This document shows, piece by piece, positions 36,401 to 48,300 of a stretch of DNA of 64,000 bases. The number at the start of each line of letters is the position of its first letter. Position 1 is the first letter of the stretch. Made by a program: the position numbers and the translations under genes. The DNA comes from Caenorhabditis elegans (Eukaryota > Nematoda > Chromadorea > Rhabditida > Rhabditidae): the NCBI RefSeq assembly GCF_000002985.6, contig NC_003283.11, forward strand, positions 310,001-374,000, given 5' to 3'. The notes under the pieces are model-generated. The model was given only the letters and a program-made list of their open reading frames with translations. It did no database searches and had not been told where the DNA came from.

Positions 36401-37454
36401 GTATTCCCGAAATGTGTTGATTCGTATCGAAATCATACTGGCCGACTTCCTTCAAAAATCGTCATCTATCGAATCGGAGCTGGAGAGGGAGACTTCAAGC
36501 GAGTCAAGGAAGAAGTCGATAAGATTCGAGGAACCTTTAATAGGATCCAGCCCGACTATCGTCCGCAGCTCGTCGTCATCATTGCTCAGAGAGATTCTCA
36601 CGTTCGGGTCTTTCCGGCACACATAACTGGGTCAAAAGCTGGACAGCAAAATGTGACGTCTGGAACTTGTGTGGATAGTGTGATCACTTCGTTGGGCCAT
36701 CAGGAGTTCATTTTGTCCTCGCAGATGCCGCTATTGGTGAGTATTTAAGCATGCAGGTATGTAGGCATGTAGGCATGTAGGCATGTAGGCATGTAGGCAT
36801 GTAGGCAAATAGGCGTGTAAGCATGTAGGTATATAGGCATGTGGATTGTAGGCATGTAGGCATGTTGGTACTGCATGTAGGCATGTAGGTACAATTTTCA
36901 GCACTTTCTCTAATATTTCAGCTGAAATTAATGAAATTTTCAGATAAATCAACTGAGTTTTTACAGTTTGACTCTAATTTTCAATGAACAATGTTAGTAC
37001 AACATAGTGCAATAGACCCTATACAATTTCAACAAAAAAAAACTTTATTTTCAGGGAACCGTCCGTCCTTGCAAGTACACAATTCTCACCAATGACCCCA
37101 ACTGGACCAAGACTGAGATCACACATCTCACTTATTTCCGAGCTTTTGGCCATCAAGTATCCTATCAGCCACCATCGTTCCCTGATGTGCTCTACGCCGC
37201 TGAGAATCTCGCCAAGAGAGGAAGAAACAACTACAAAGTTCATCAGTGAGTTTCTGGGTTCAATGTATTTTCTGAAAAATCTCGAAATTTCCAGACGATT
37301 CGTTAATTTGCAAGCTGTCGAGCGTAGTGTGATTGCGGAGAATTCGGATCTTGTTAGCGAGGAGATGCGCGAGCAACTCGCCGCTGCAATTGTCGATGAA
37401 ATGTCCGCTGCGATCAATGGAATGACCATCTCGAAAAGGAACTTTTGGGCTTGA
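33486..37454 (+). CDS. wago-10: Argonaute of the worm-specific WAGO clade
   Basis: Seven exons: 33486-33603, 33660-33864, 34305-35138, 35187-35705, 35791-36736, 37055-37245 and 37295-37454 (2,973 nt, 990 aa). A Pro/Arg-rich N-terminus is followed by the N/linker region, a divergent PAZ region (exons 3-4), MID, and a PIWI domain in exons 5-7 (about residues 680-965). PIWI landmarks are FIGFDISHGASR (first Asp, about 707), IVIYRIGAGEGDF where YRDG is expected (Ile787 replaces the second catalytic Asp), and GTVRPCKYTIL where the conserved His is Lys881. The protein should bind small RNA but not slice. WAGO proteins carry secondary 22G siRNAs in silencing and germline RNA surveillance. Symbol from memory of neighbour order; confident in the family. 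Confidence 0.92.
33880..34280 (+). repeat. Degenerate TACTGTAGG repeats filling wago-10 intron 2
   Basis: More than a dozen imperfect copies of GTACTGTAG/GGATACTGTAG spaced 10-25 bp over most of the 440-nt intron. Noncoding. Confidence 0.85.
36745..36895 (-). repeat. 8-bp satellite (GTAGGCAT)n in wago-10 intron 5
   Basis: About 15 copies of GTAGGCAT with variants (GTAGGTAT, ATAGGCGT, GTGGATT). It starts 10 nt after the splice donor at 36737. Confidence 0.95.
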
Positions 37455-37622
37455 ACTCTTCATTTCCCGATTTTTTTTTTAATCAATTTCCTGTCTTTCA
37501 TCCCCAACAACTCGTATGCCATCTTGATTTTTTTCTCTTTGAAAATGTGTTAATGTGCCCAAAAATGAAATTGTATTGTGTTAATGCAAGTAATATTTTA
37601 TTAAATTTAATTTCAATAATAG

Positions 37623-37628
37623 AATAAA
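37623..37628 (+). terminator. Poly(A) signal of wago-10
   Basis: AATAAA 169 nt past the TGA stop at 37454, the first canonical signal downstream. Confidence 0.55.
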
Positions 37629-38171
37629 TTTTTAGTTTTTTTTTAAATTTGTTTCCTAATGATTTTATACAAAAAAAACCTTTTCTTGTTTGGAAAAATG
37701 TTAGAAACTTTTTTTAATTGGAAATTTTAAATTTTTGTTGCGTCGGGTCTCGAAACGATAAGCAGTGCCGGCAAGAATTCCGTCATGCGCCTTTAAGATT
37801 ACGGTATTTTTTGTTTTCGATTATTTTTCTTTTTTTTTATTAATTTCAACTATTTTCGGCGTTTTTTTCGCTTCTAATTCGATTTTTCTTTTATTTTTTT
37901 TATCAAAAAACTTAAAAATCAACAAAAAACCGATTTTCTGCTGAGTTTCGTTGATTTTCGTGATTTTCAAGCCTCAAAGCCCAGACTTTACAGTAAAAAT
38001 CGATAAAAATTCGACAATTCTGATCCTAATCGAAATTTCAACTTCATAGTAAGACTTTCATCTGTACTTTACAACAAAAAAACCACCCTCCCGCCTCTGA
38101 AAACGATGTTCTCAGGGTCAAATCATGTGATTTTTCTGTGTCTCACTTTCTCTCTCTCGATAATAATGGTT

Positions 38172-38192
38172 GGGGGGGGGGGGGGGGGGGGG
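38172..38192 (+). repeat. Uninterrupted 21-nt guanine tract
   Basis: Twenty-one consecutive G, followed by AGGCACGCGGCG. Poly-G/poly-C tracts of this length form G-quadruplexes and in C. elegans are the known deletion targets when the FANCJ-like helicase DOG-1 is lost. Confidence 0.97.
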
Positions 38193-38549
38193 AGGCACGC
38201 GGCGTTAAAATGACAGTTGCTTTTATAATTTTTTTAAAAAAGCTCTTAATTTAACAAATTTTTTATAGTTTTAATTCAAAAAAAAAATCCTTTCTTTTGA
38301 CAAAAAAAATAATTTTTTCATTATTTAAACAATTATAATAATAGAAAAACTAAATATTTGATTAAAAAAGCTCGCTTCATCGAATGGACAGGTGGCCTTA
38401 ATCCGACATCTGGCATTTATTAATTTGTATAAATGAGCAAAAATTTTGGGTTTGTGTGGGGTTTTTCTCCAAATTTCAACGAAAATTGTAGTATTTATTT
38501 AAATTCAATAATTTAATTTTTGAAATTTCTCGAAACAAATTACTTAAAT

Positions 38550-38635
38550 AGGCCTAGGCTTAGGTTTAAGCTTAGTCCTGGGCCGGCTCTGAGGCACAGG
38601 CTTAGGCTTAAGCTTAAGCTTATTGTTAGGCCTAG
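38550..38635 (+). repeat. Degenerate interstitial TTAGGC tract
   Basis: Contains AGGCCTAGGCTTAGGTTTAAGCTTAG and AGGCTTAGGCTTAAGCTTAAGC, variants of the telomere hexamer. Confidence 0.75.
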
Positions 38636-39365
38636 ACAATTTAGATATTCCCGCGCAAATAAATGACCTATTTTTGCTATTTTTTCGATTTCCGGTTATT
38701 TTAGTTCAGTTTTTTCTCGTTTTTTTTTTTAATTTTTAAGGTAATTTTCCAATTTTTCAGACATTTTTTTCGCTAAAAAACTTTGAAAATGGCCGAAACT
38801 CAAAATTTGCTCCAGAAAATCGATAATTCAAGCATAAATTTGATATTTTTCCAGAAAAAAGTATGAAAAATTATTATTTGGCAGACTTTTTCTGTGAAAA
38901 TGAACTATTTAACTGTAATTTATCGATTTTCTGGGCAATTTTAGGGTTTGAGCAAGGTTTTTTGGCAGAAAAATGACTTCAAGAATTGGAAAATTATGTT
39001 TTAAATTATTAATTAACGGAAAAATGAAGTATTTTTTAACGAAAAATTCGAAAAAAACTTTTTTTCTGTAATTTTTAAAAAAAATCAATTTTTTTGGCAA
39101 TTTCTAAAATTTTATCAGTTCAATTCTCCTGTTTTCTATTACAAAACCTATTTATTTTTCTTCCCCTAACCTTCTCTCCCCTTCAAATACCAGTTCTAAC
39201 AGTCACCACCCGCTGTTCACGTGCCCCCTCCCTCCCCAGCTGCCGTGTTCAATAGAGCGCGTTTGCATTTGCACCCCCCACCGCGTGAGCCCAGTCGATG
39301 AAATTGATCGATTTTTCTTCGTTTTTCTCGCGTTTTCTCGTTTTTTATTCAAATAAAATTTTTTT

Positions 39366-39375
39366 TCTCATTCAG
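39366..39375 (+). promoter_or_regulatory. Probable spliced-leader acceptor of atg-9
   Basis: TCTCATTCAG after a T-rich run, 9 nt before the ATG at 39385, with no donor upstream. Typical of SL1 trans-splicing. Confidence 0.55.
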
Positions 39376-39384
39376 ACCCATCAA

Positions 39385-42300
39385 ATGTTCAACTCACAGT
39401 CAAAACGGGCATATCAGGTAATTTTTTTTTTCGAGAAAAACTATTTTAATTGATTTTTTCTCGAAATTCCAGCAAATCGACGACGATTTTGATGATGAAG
39501 TGCTGCGTAACAGTACGTGTACGTCACGATTTATGCAAGGATGGGGCTCATCCACAAGGTCACTGCTTTTTGGAGGCGCTTCCAATGATGAACAGAGGAA
39601 TTTGTGAGTTTTTACGGCGAAAAATTCGAATTTTGACCGAAAATTCGAGATTTTCATGTTTTTCTAGTGCAAAATTCGATGAAAAACACTAAAATTTAAA
39701 ATTTCAGAATCGCCAGCTCCTCGTCCCATCACTCGTATCACGATTCACCTGCCGAGGAGCCACCGGTACGGATTTTGACCTGAAAATCCCCGATTTCTGC
39801 TGAAAAATTGGAAAAAAAGGCTGAAGAAACACTATTTTTTTAGCAAAAAGTCAAATTTTCGACAAAAACTGAAAAATCGAACATATTAGCGTTTTTTTTA
39901 ATCGATTTTCTGGCCACTTTTTGCTAGAATCTCGTGTGTTTTCAGTGAAATTCGCTATAAAAACCGATAAAAATGTCCAGGAAACCCCCGAAAAAATATC
40001 GATTTTACAACTTTTCTGTACTTTTTGTCAAAAAAAAACCCACGAAAATGTTTTTTTTTTTTCAAGATTTTCAAAGTTTTTAGTTGAATTTGACAAAAAA
40101 ACGTCCAGAAAATTGCAAAACCAACTTGAAATTGTGTTAAATTAAAAAAAAAAACCGAATATCCACCAATTTTCCCCGTTTTTAAATAACAAATGCCTCA
40201 AAAATTCGCAAAAAAACTCATTTTTATCAGATTTTCCTAGTTTTTTTTTGGTTAAAGTTCAAGAAAAAACCGATTTCCCATCAATTTTCCCCGCTTTAAA
40301 ACCAAAAAATCCCTCAAAAATCCGCAATTACTTTCAGGAAACTCACTACGAACAATTCACGGCCACCCACAATCATGGTCCGCCAACAATGGCTTCATCG
40401 TCACAGCTAAACTCTCGACGATGGGACCACGTACTGAATTTAGACGAATTTTTCACGCATATCTACGAATATCATCAGAATGGCGGTTATTTGTGCATTG
40501 TTTTGCAGAAAGTGTTCAGTTTATTACAATTTATATTTGTTATGGTGAGTTTTGTGTCGAAAATCTGCCATTTTCTGGGCGTGGCGTGGCAATTTCAAAA
40601 AATTTAAACTATTTTTGACTTCCCGCGCAAATTTATTGCGTAGTTTTGGCGTTTTCCGACTAAATTTTATAATTTTTAAATATTTTTTTCATATCTTCGG
40701 CCTTTTTTCCGAAAAACTGTAAATTATTTTGAAATTATCGGTTTCTAGGTCAATTTTAAAGCTTTTTCAGGAAAATGTCTTAAAATTCCCGAAAAACGCC
40801 AAAAATGTCGATATTAAGTGACTAAATTGCGCGGGAAATCAAAAAGTCGAAAAATTTGAAATTCCGCCTTTTCTTCGCAAAAAAAGGTGAAAAACGAAGA
40901 ATTCAACACATAAAACCAATAAATAGGCGGAGCTTATTTGAGAAAACTAATAATTGACAGATTTTGACTTTCCGATAACGAAAATTCAACAAAAAAAAAT
41001 TAGACCAATCAGTGATTCGCTCCGCCCACTTTTCAACCAATCAGATGGAATGGGCGGAGTTCGAAGATGTTGATTGGTGGGGGACTTCTCATTTTAGAGG
41101 GAATTTTGAAAAAATTGAAAAATCTCAAAAAGATTTTTAAAGGTGGACTAACGGTTCGAACGATTTTGAACGTATAGACCCAAAATGAGCTCAAATGAAC
41201 GAATTTCGTAATGAAACTGCTCAAAAATTTTTCAAAAATTTTTTATGGCGGTTCAAAATTTTGAAAAAATTACACTGATTTTATCTGAAATTACGAATTT
41301 TCCCCATTTTTCCGTGTCACATCTGTCCGAAGTTAGCTTTTTTGGAATTATTGTCCTTAATTGCATATATTGGTATTTAATCTCATTTAATTTCGCCGAT
41401 TAAAGTACATTTAAAGCCGATAGGTAACCAAAAATCATCGAAATTGGTTACCTATCGGCTTTAAATGTACTTTAATCGACGAAATTAAATGAGATTAATT
41501 ATCAATATATGCAATAAAAGACGATAATTCCAAAAAATCCAACTTCGGACAGATGTGACACGGAAAAATGGGCAAAATTCGTGATTTTAGCTAAAATCCG
41601 TGTAATTTTTTCAAAATTTTGAAACGCCATAAAAAAATTTTGAAAAATTTTTGAGCAGTTTCATTACGAAATTTGTTCATTTGAGCTTATTTTGGGTCTA
41701 TAAGTTCAAAATCGTCCGAACCGTTAGTCCTCCTTTAAGCCAATATGTGAGCTGAGCTTTTTCTGTGGAAATTTTCATGAATTTTCAAAAATTTCTAGTA
41801 ATTCTACAAGTTTTTGTCTCCGGTAACGAAAAATTCTCTTTTTTTCGTTAAAAATTTTCAAAAAATTCCCGATTTCCATCAAAAATCTTCAATTTTTTGC
41901 AGAGTTTTACTACATTCTTCACTCAATGCGTCAACTATCAATTCCTATTCGCCAACACAAACGTGACAAGTCACGGCACTGTAAATCAGGGAAAACGGCA
42001 TTTCGGAGACGCTGTCGTCGATAATTGCCCGGCACACATTAGTATTTGGATGATTTTCGCGATTCTCGCCGCCATCGTCTACTGGATCACTCGGGTCATC
42101 AAACACGCTCAGTACATTATGAAAATGTCGGAAATTCAGCAATTTTATGCTCACGAGCTGAAAATTGCCGACGATCAGCTGCCCAATTTGACGTGGCACG
42201 CGATTGTGAAGAGGATTTGTGAGGCGCAGAAAAAACTACGGTTGAGCATTCATCAGGATAATATTACGTCGATTTATATTTATCATCGCATTCTTCGTTA

Positions 42301-45300
42301 TAAGAATTATATGACTGGAATGATTAATAAGGTGAATATTTGGAAAATTGTCTGAAAATCGCCTGAAATTCGGAAAAATTCCACTAAAAACCGGAAAAAA
42401 ATCGAGAAAGAATGCAAAAAAAGCTTCCCAAAATTGCAAAAAAATATTTTTTTTGTTTAGTTTTTTGCAAAAAATTGTTTTTAATTAAAAGTTTGATATT
42501 TTCAACAAAAAAACTTATTTTGTCAAAAACAAAAAAATTTTTATCATAAAAATTTAAATTAAAGTATAATTAAAAAAAACAAATTTTTAATTTCTTTTTT
42601 TTGAAGATAATACAATTTTTTTAAACCTTCCAAATTTTATTAGAAAATCACAATTCGACATTACAAAATTTTAAAAAATTGCCGAAAAATTTCCGTTTTT
42701 TTAAAAATTGTTTCCTTTATAAAAATTACTTATTCAATTTATATTTAAAAAATTAAAAAAAAATCAAAATTGTTTTTTGTGGTCTAAAATTGCCTTTGTT
42801 TTTAAATTTTTTGTAAAACCTTCAACAATTTTTGTTTAAAAATTCGAAAAACAAATTGTCAAAACATTTTTCAATTAAAAAAATCTTAAAGTCACTCTAA
42901 AGTCTCTATGTTTCGCTAAAATTGCCTAAAAATCATTTATTTTTTCTCTCAAAAATTTAATTTCCAACATTTCCATATTTTTCACAATTTTGATCACTGA
43001 AACTCCTAAAAATCAATTTTTGGTTAGATTTTAGATTAAAAAAAAGCGAAACTCGTTATTAATGCTTCTACAATTTTTATTGAAAATTTTGGGAAAAAAT
43101 CTATTTTTTTTGTCAAAAAATTACTTTTTCCTTACAAAAATTCAATTTTTCTCAATTTTCAGCGAATCCTTCACCCAGTCTTCGATGTTCCTTTCCTCGG
43201 ACCAATCGCCTATCTTCCCAACAATCTAAAACACGAAATCGAGCGAATTCTGTTCACAAGTTCCACGTCAGCATGGACGAATGGTCCGAACCTCCGAGAG
43301 GAGTACAAACATCACGAGCAACTCGATATGGCAGCCAAGAAAATGAAGGAAGATGTAATAAATTTATTTTGTTTTTTGAATTTCAATATTTAAAAAAAAT
43401 TCAAATTTTCAGTGCAAATTCTACGGATTTCTGTCGCTCGTCCTGATGCCTCTACTGCTCCCATTCCAGATTATGGAATCGTTCTTCTCACTGACGGAGC
43501 TCATAAAAAGACGACCAGATGGGCTTGGAATGAGAAGATACAGTAATTTTGGAAGGTAAAACTGGAATCGAAAATCTTAAAAATCTACTTTTTCCAAAAA
43601 TCTTGGAATAAAAATCACTTTGAAAATTTGAAATTTGAAATCTTCCCTGAAATTTGAAAAAACATTTAAGAAAATTGAATATAAATTTTTATTAAATATT
43701 TAAAATTCAAGAACCAATTTTTGAACGAAAAATAAAAAATATTAATTTTTTCATAAATTTCCGAATATTTTAAATTAAAGTTCAACTAAAAAACCAAAAA
43801 AGAGCAAAATAGTCTGAAATCGCAAGAATTTTAAATACTGTGAGATTAAATTTAAACGTATTACGGTTTTTTATCGTTTTTTGGATTTTTTGCAGTGAAA
43901 TTAACGATTTTTCATAATAATCATAGTGTTAATTTTCGAAAAATTCAGAAAATCCTATGTTAACGAAAAACACAATTTTATACAATAAATTTAAAAATAC
44001 GGCGAAAAATAACGATATTACAGAAACACGAAATTCTAAGAATGCGTACTGTGCAACATATTTGACGCGCAAAATATCTTGTAACGAAAATTACGGTAAT
44101 CTTTTAAATTTCTACTGTAGCGGTGATGTCGATTTACGGGATCTCGATTTCGAAAACCGACCCCGTAAATCAACACTAGCGCTACAGTAGCCATTTCAAA
44201 GATTACTGTAGTTTTCGCTACAAGATATTTTGCGCGTCAAATATGCTGCGCAGTACGCATTCTCATAATTTGGTGCTTCTGTAATATCGTTATTTTTCGC
44301 CGTATCTTTCTATTTATTGTATAAAAATGTTTTTTCGTTAATATATTAAATCTTCTGAATTTTTCGAAATTTAAAACTAGTGATTTATATGAAAAATCGT
44401 TACTTTAAAAGCAAAACATCCGGAAAAAGCTAAAAACCGTAAACAAATGACCTTCAATCTCACATTATTTAAAATTCTTGCAATTTTAGACTATTTTTTG
44501 TTTTTTTTTGTTTTTCAGTTAAACGTTAATTTAAAATACTCGGAAATTTATGAAAAATTATTTTTTAAAGTTTTTTTTAAATTGTCTTGCAAAAAATGTT
44601 TTATTTTTCGTTCAGAAATATGTTTTTGAATTTTAAAAATTAGATAAAAATTTATATACCTTCAATGAAAAGTCCCCAATTTCAACATCAATTTTGCATC
44701 CGCTGAAATTCCCCAATTTTCCAGATACCTCCTGCGTCACTTCAACGAGCTTGACCACGAACTCTCGGCTCGCCTGAATCGTTCACACATTTACGCGGCA
44801 GCCTACATGGATCAATTCTTCTCCCCAGTCCTGGAAATCGCCGCCAAAAATATCACATTCATCGCCGCCGCCGTCTTCGGAGTGCTGACAATTCTGTCTG
44901 CGTGGGATGAGGATGTTCTCCAGGTGGAACACGTCATCACCGTTCTCACGATCTGCGGAATCGTGGTTCTCGTGTGTCGTGGAATGATTCCCGACGAGAA
45001 TCTCGTCTGGCAACCCGAGATCCTCATGACCCACGTCACTTCGGAGCTTCACTACCTGCCGTCCACGTGGAAGGGAAAGGCACATACGACAGGCGTCAGG
45101 CACGAATTCGATCAGCTTTTCCAGATGAAATGGATGTTTTTTGTGCTGGAACTGACGTCGCCGATCTTTACACCATTCGTTCTGCTGTTCTGGTTGAGAC
45201 CCAGGTGCTCACAGCTCGCGAATTTCTTCCATGACTATACGGAACGAGTCGATGGGCTCGGCGATGTGTGTAGCTTCGCTGTGATGGATGTTGGAAAGCA

Positions 45301-48300
45301 TGGTGATCCGAAGTGGAATCATATTAAAGAGCTCAAAGCGATCGTTGAGGATCAGGAGGATCAGCAGCAGGCCCAGTCGGTGGTGACATCATTGAATCGG
45401 GCTCGCGATGGAAAAACGGAGCTATCGATTCTCCATTTCAAGACTACCAATCCCGAATGGCAGCCGCCTAAGGCGTCGGAGAAATTTTTGAGGAAATTTA
45501 GGAATCGGTTGGGGCAGGAGGCTTCCATGCTCGCACCGCTGACCTCAATGCATCTCGGGCAGCAAATGGATCGGCAGCAGCAGCAGGGTAAAATAGGAAA
45601 AAAATGAAAAAAAAAACGATTTTTGAGTTAAAATGACTATTTTTCATCAATTTCGGCATAAAAACTACTTTTTTGAAAAAACATTTATTCAAAAAATCGA
45701 AAAAACGAGAATTTGCGATTTTTCGCGACAAAAATACGGTACCGGGTCTCGAAACGACAAGATTTTGTTAAATGACAAAACGATGTGCGCCTTTAAAGCA
45801 GGAGTACTGTATTTACAAAATCTTATTTCTGGGCAATTTTAAATGATTTTTCATACTGTTTTCGACAAACACATGAAACCAAATTTAGAAACTACTCTTT
45901 AAAGGCGCACACATTTTTAAATTTCGCAAAAATTTGTCGTGTCGAGACCCGGGTACTGTATTTTTTGCGCAAAATTCATTTTTCCGATTCTGAGTAATGA
46001 AAAGTGCTTTTTTCTTCTTTTTCTTCGACTAAAAATAGATTTTCCAGTAAAATTTCAGATTTTTGGTCAAATCTCCAACTTTTCAGAGATTTTTTTGAAA
46101 AAATTGACGATTTTTAAAGGTGGTGTACCGAAATCTGGGAAATGTTTTTAAATGACTCCAAATTTTGCCATGATTCCGAATATCTATGTGAAAAAATTCA
46201 AAAAAATTTCTCTGATTTTATATTTGAGCTTGAAATCGCGATTTTCATTTGTGCACCCGTGAGATTTTTCAAACTCAAAATGTTGCCGCGCAACGACACT
46301 CCGCGCTAAACAAAGCGAGCTGTGTAGATTTACGGGAGATATTTTTTCGCTGTCTTGATTTATACATTTTCCTGCAGATTTCACGGTTTTTCACCGTTTT
46401 TTTACCGGTTTTTGTCGAAATGTCCAAGATTATTTATAAGGAAAACAAAGAAAAGTGGAATATAAAGAAAATTTATTAAAACAACACAATAAATCAACAG
46501 AAAACATCTCGGAGGATTATTCGACGGGAAACGATGTTGCAGCGGCGAAGACGGTTGGAATTCATCGGAAAGCGCGGAGTGTCGTTGCGCGGCAATATTT
46601 TGCGTTTGAAAAATCTCACGGGTGCACAAATGAAAATCGCGATTTCAAGCTCAAATATAAAATCAGAGAAATTTTTTTGAATTTTTTCACATAGATATTC
46701 GGAATCAGGGCAAAATTTGGAGTCATTTAAAAATATTTCCCAGATTTCGGTACACCACCTTTAAATAACTTTTTCGATTTTGTTACAAAAAATTGATAAA
46801 ACAATTTTTTCTAATTTTTTGATAATTTAAAAAATGTTTAATTCGTGAATATTAAAAAAAATAATTTTTCACAATTTCAGGCTCCAAAACAAAAATTAAA
46901 AATTCAGAAAAATTATATTTTGACAATTTTCTGTCGTTTTGAGCAAAAAAACCGGAATTTCTGCAAATTTACACAAATTTTTCAAATTTTTCCAGATCAA
47001 ATCCTGCCACCGCGCAACATTCTCCTCGAATCCGTACACTCGATTGTCCCAACAACTTCCGGCGGAATTTCAGCTTCCCAGGTCGCACCGGGCCGCCATC
47101 CACTCATCGGAGACGGCCTTCACCGTATCGACGGGCCCGTTGGAAACGCGTTCCAGGGAATTCAGGGAGCCAAGCTGGGCAGCGGTGGTGTGCTCGCCAG
47201 CCTCTACCAGGAGCAGCCACGTGCCGCCGAGTCGCTGAGCAACAGTTTGAGAGCTAGTGGTACGTGTTTTTTTTTTCAGAAAAAAAATACACTAAAAAAT
47301 GCATATTTGTCAAGATTTTTAAAGTTTTTCTGCGGAAAAATCGATAAATTCTGATTAAAATTCTGAAAAATCGATGTTTCAACATTTCTTGCCGAAAAAT
47401 CTCAAAAAAAAAAACGAAAAAAAAACATTTCCTCCAAAATGAGACCAGCGATTTGCTCCGCCCATTTTTGAACCAATCATACGCAGTGGGCGGAGTTCGA
47501 AGACGCTGATTGGGCGCAGTTTTCGTTTTTTGCGGTTTTTCTAATAAATTTCAGACAATTTGGAACTTTTTGAAGCCAAATCTTGAAAAAAAATTTTTTT
47601 CCCAATTTCCAGGAGTTGATATCGATGGAGCCGGAGCCGAAATGCGCATCAACGCCTTGTTCCTGAGAGGTCTTCACGATGAGAGTATTATGTAAGTTCG
47701 AAAAAGCTTTAAAAATTGAAACTTTAAGAAATTTTACTACCAAGAAACCTTCAAAAATTTCAGAAAATTCTGCATTTTTATTTTTTTTAAATCTATAAAT
47801 TTCAACGAGAAAATTGCACTTTCCAGAATGAAAATTTGCCAGAAAAATGTCAAATTTTCAGTGAAAACTTTGATTTTTCAAGGAAAAACAAGTTTTTAGG
47901 TGGTTTTTTGAATTTTTTAAGAATTTAATTTTTACTTTGAAAAAAACACAGGGTTTCCTCAAATTTTCACTCAAAAAACATCCGAAAAACCAAGAATTTT
48001 GCCGAAAAATCATAAATTTCAGCGGAAAATTTCGAATTTTAGAGAAACATTCAAATTTCCCATCAAAAGCTCAATTTTCCAATTTTATTATTCAAAAATT
48101 CAATTTTTTTTTTCTAAAAAAAAACATATTTTTTAAAATTTAAAACGCCGTTTTTGGTGCAAAAAAAGGAATTCCCTGAAGATAGAGAAAGATCCAGAAA
48201 AAAATTTAAAAATTTAAAGCGAAATTAAAAATTGACCAAATTTAAAGAATTTTTTCGTTTAAAATTCAATTTTAAATCGGAAAAAAACCGTTTTTTCATG

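Larger units (their letters stand above)
37629..39374. other. Intergenic region between wago-10 and atg-9
   Basis: 1.7 kb without a supported exon. Includes a solo repeat arm at 37738-37805 (GGGTCTCGAAACGA ... GCGCCTTTAAGATTACGGTA), the G21 tract, a TTAGGC-like block at 38550-38635 and a C-rich block at 39165-39300 (CCACCCGCTG, GTGCCCCCTCCCTCCCC, CACCCCCCACCGCG), a likely promoter-proximal segment of atg-9. Confidence 0.5.
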
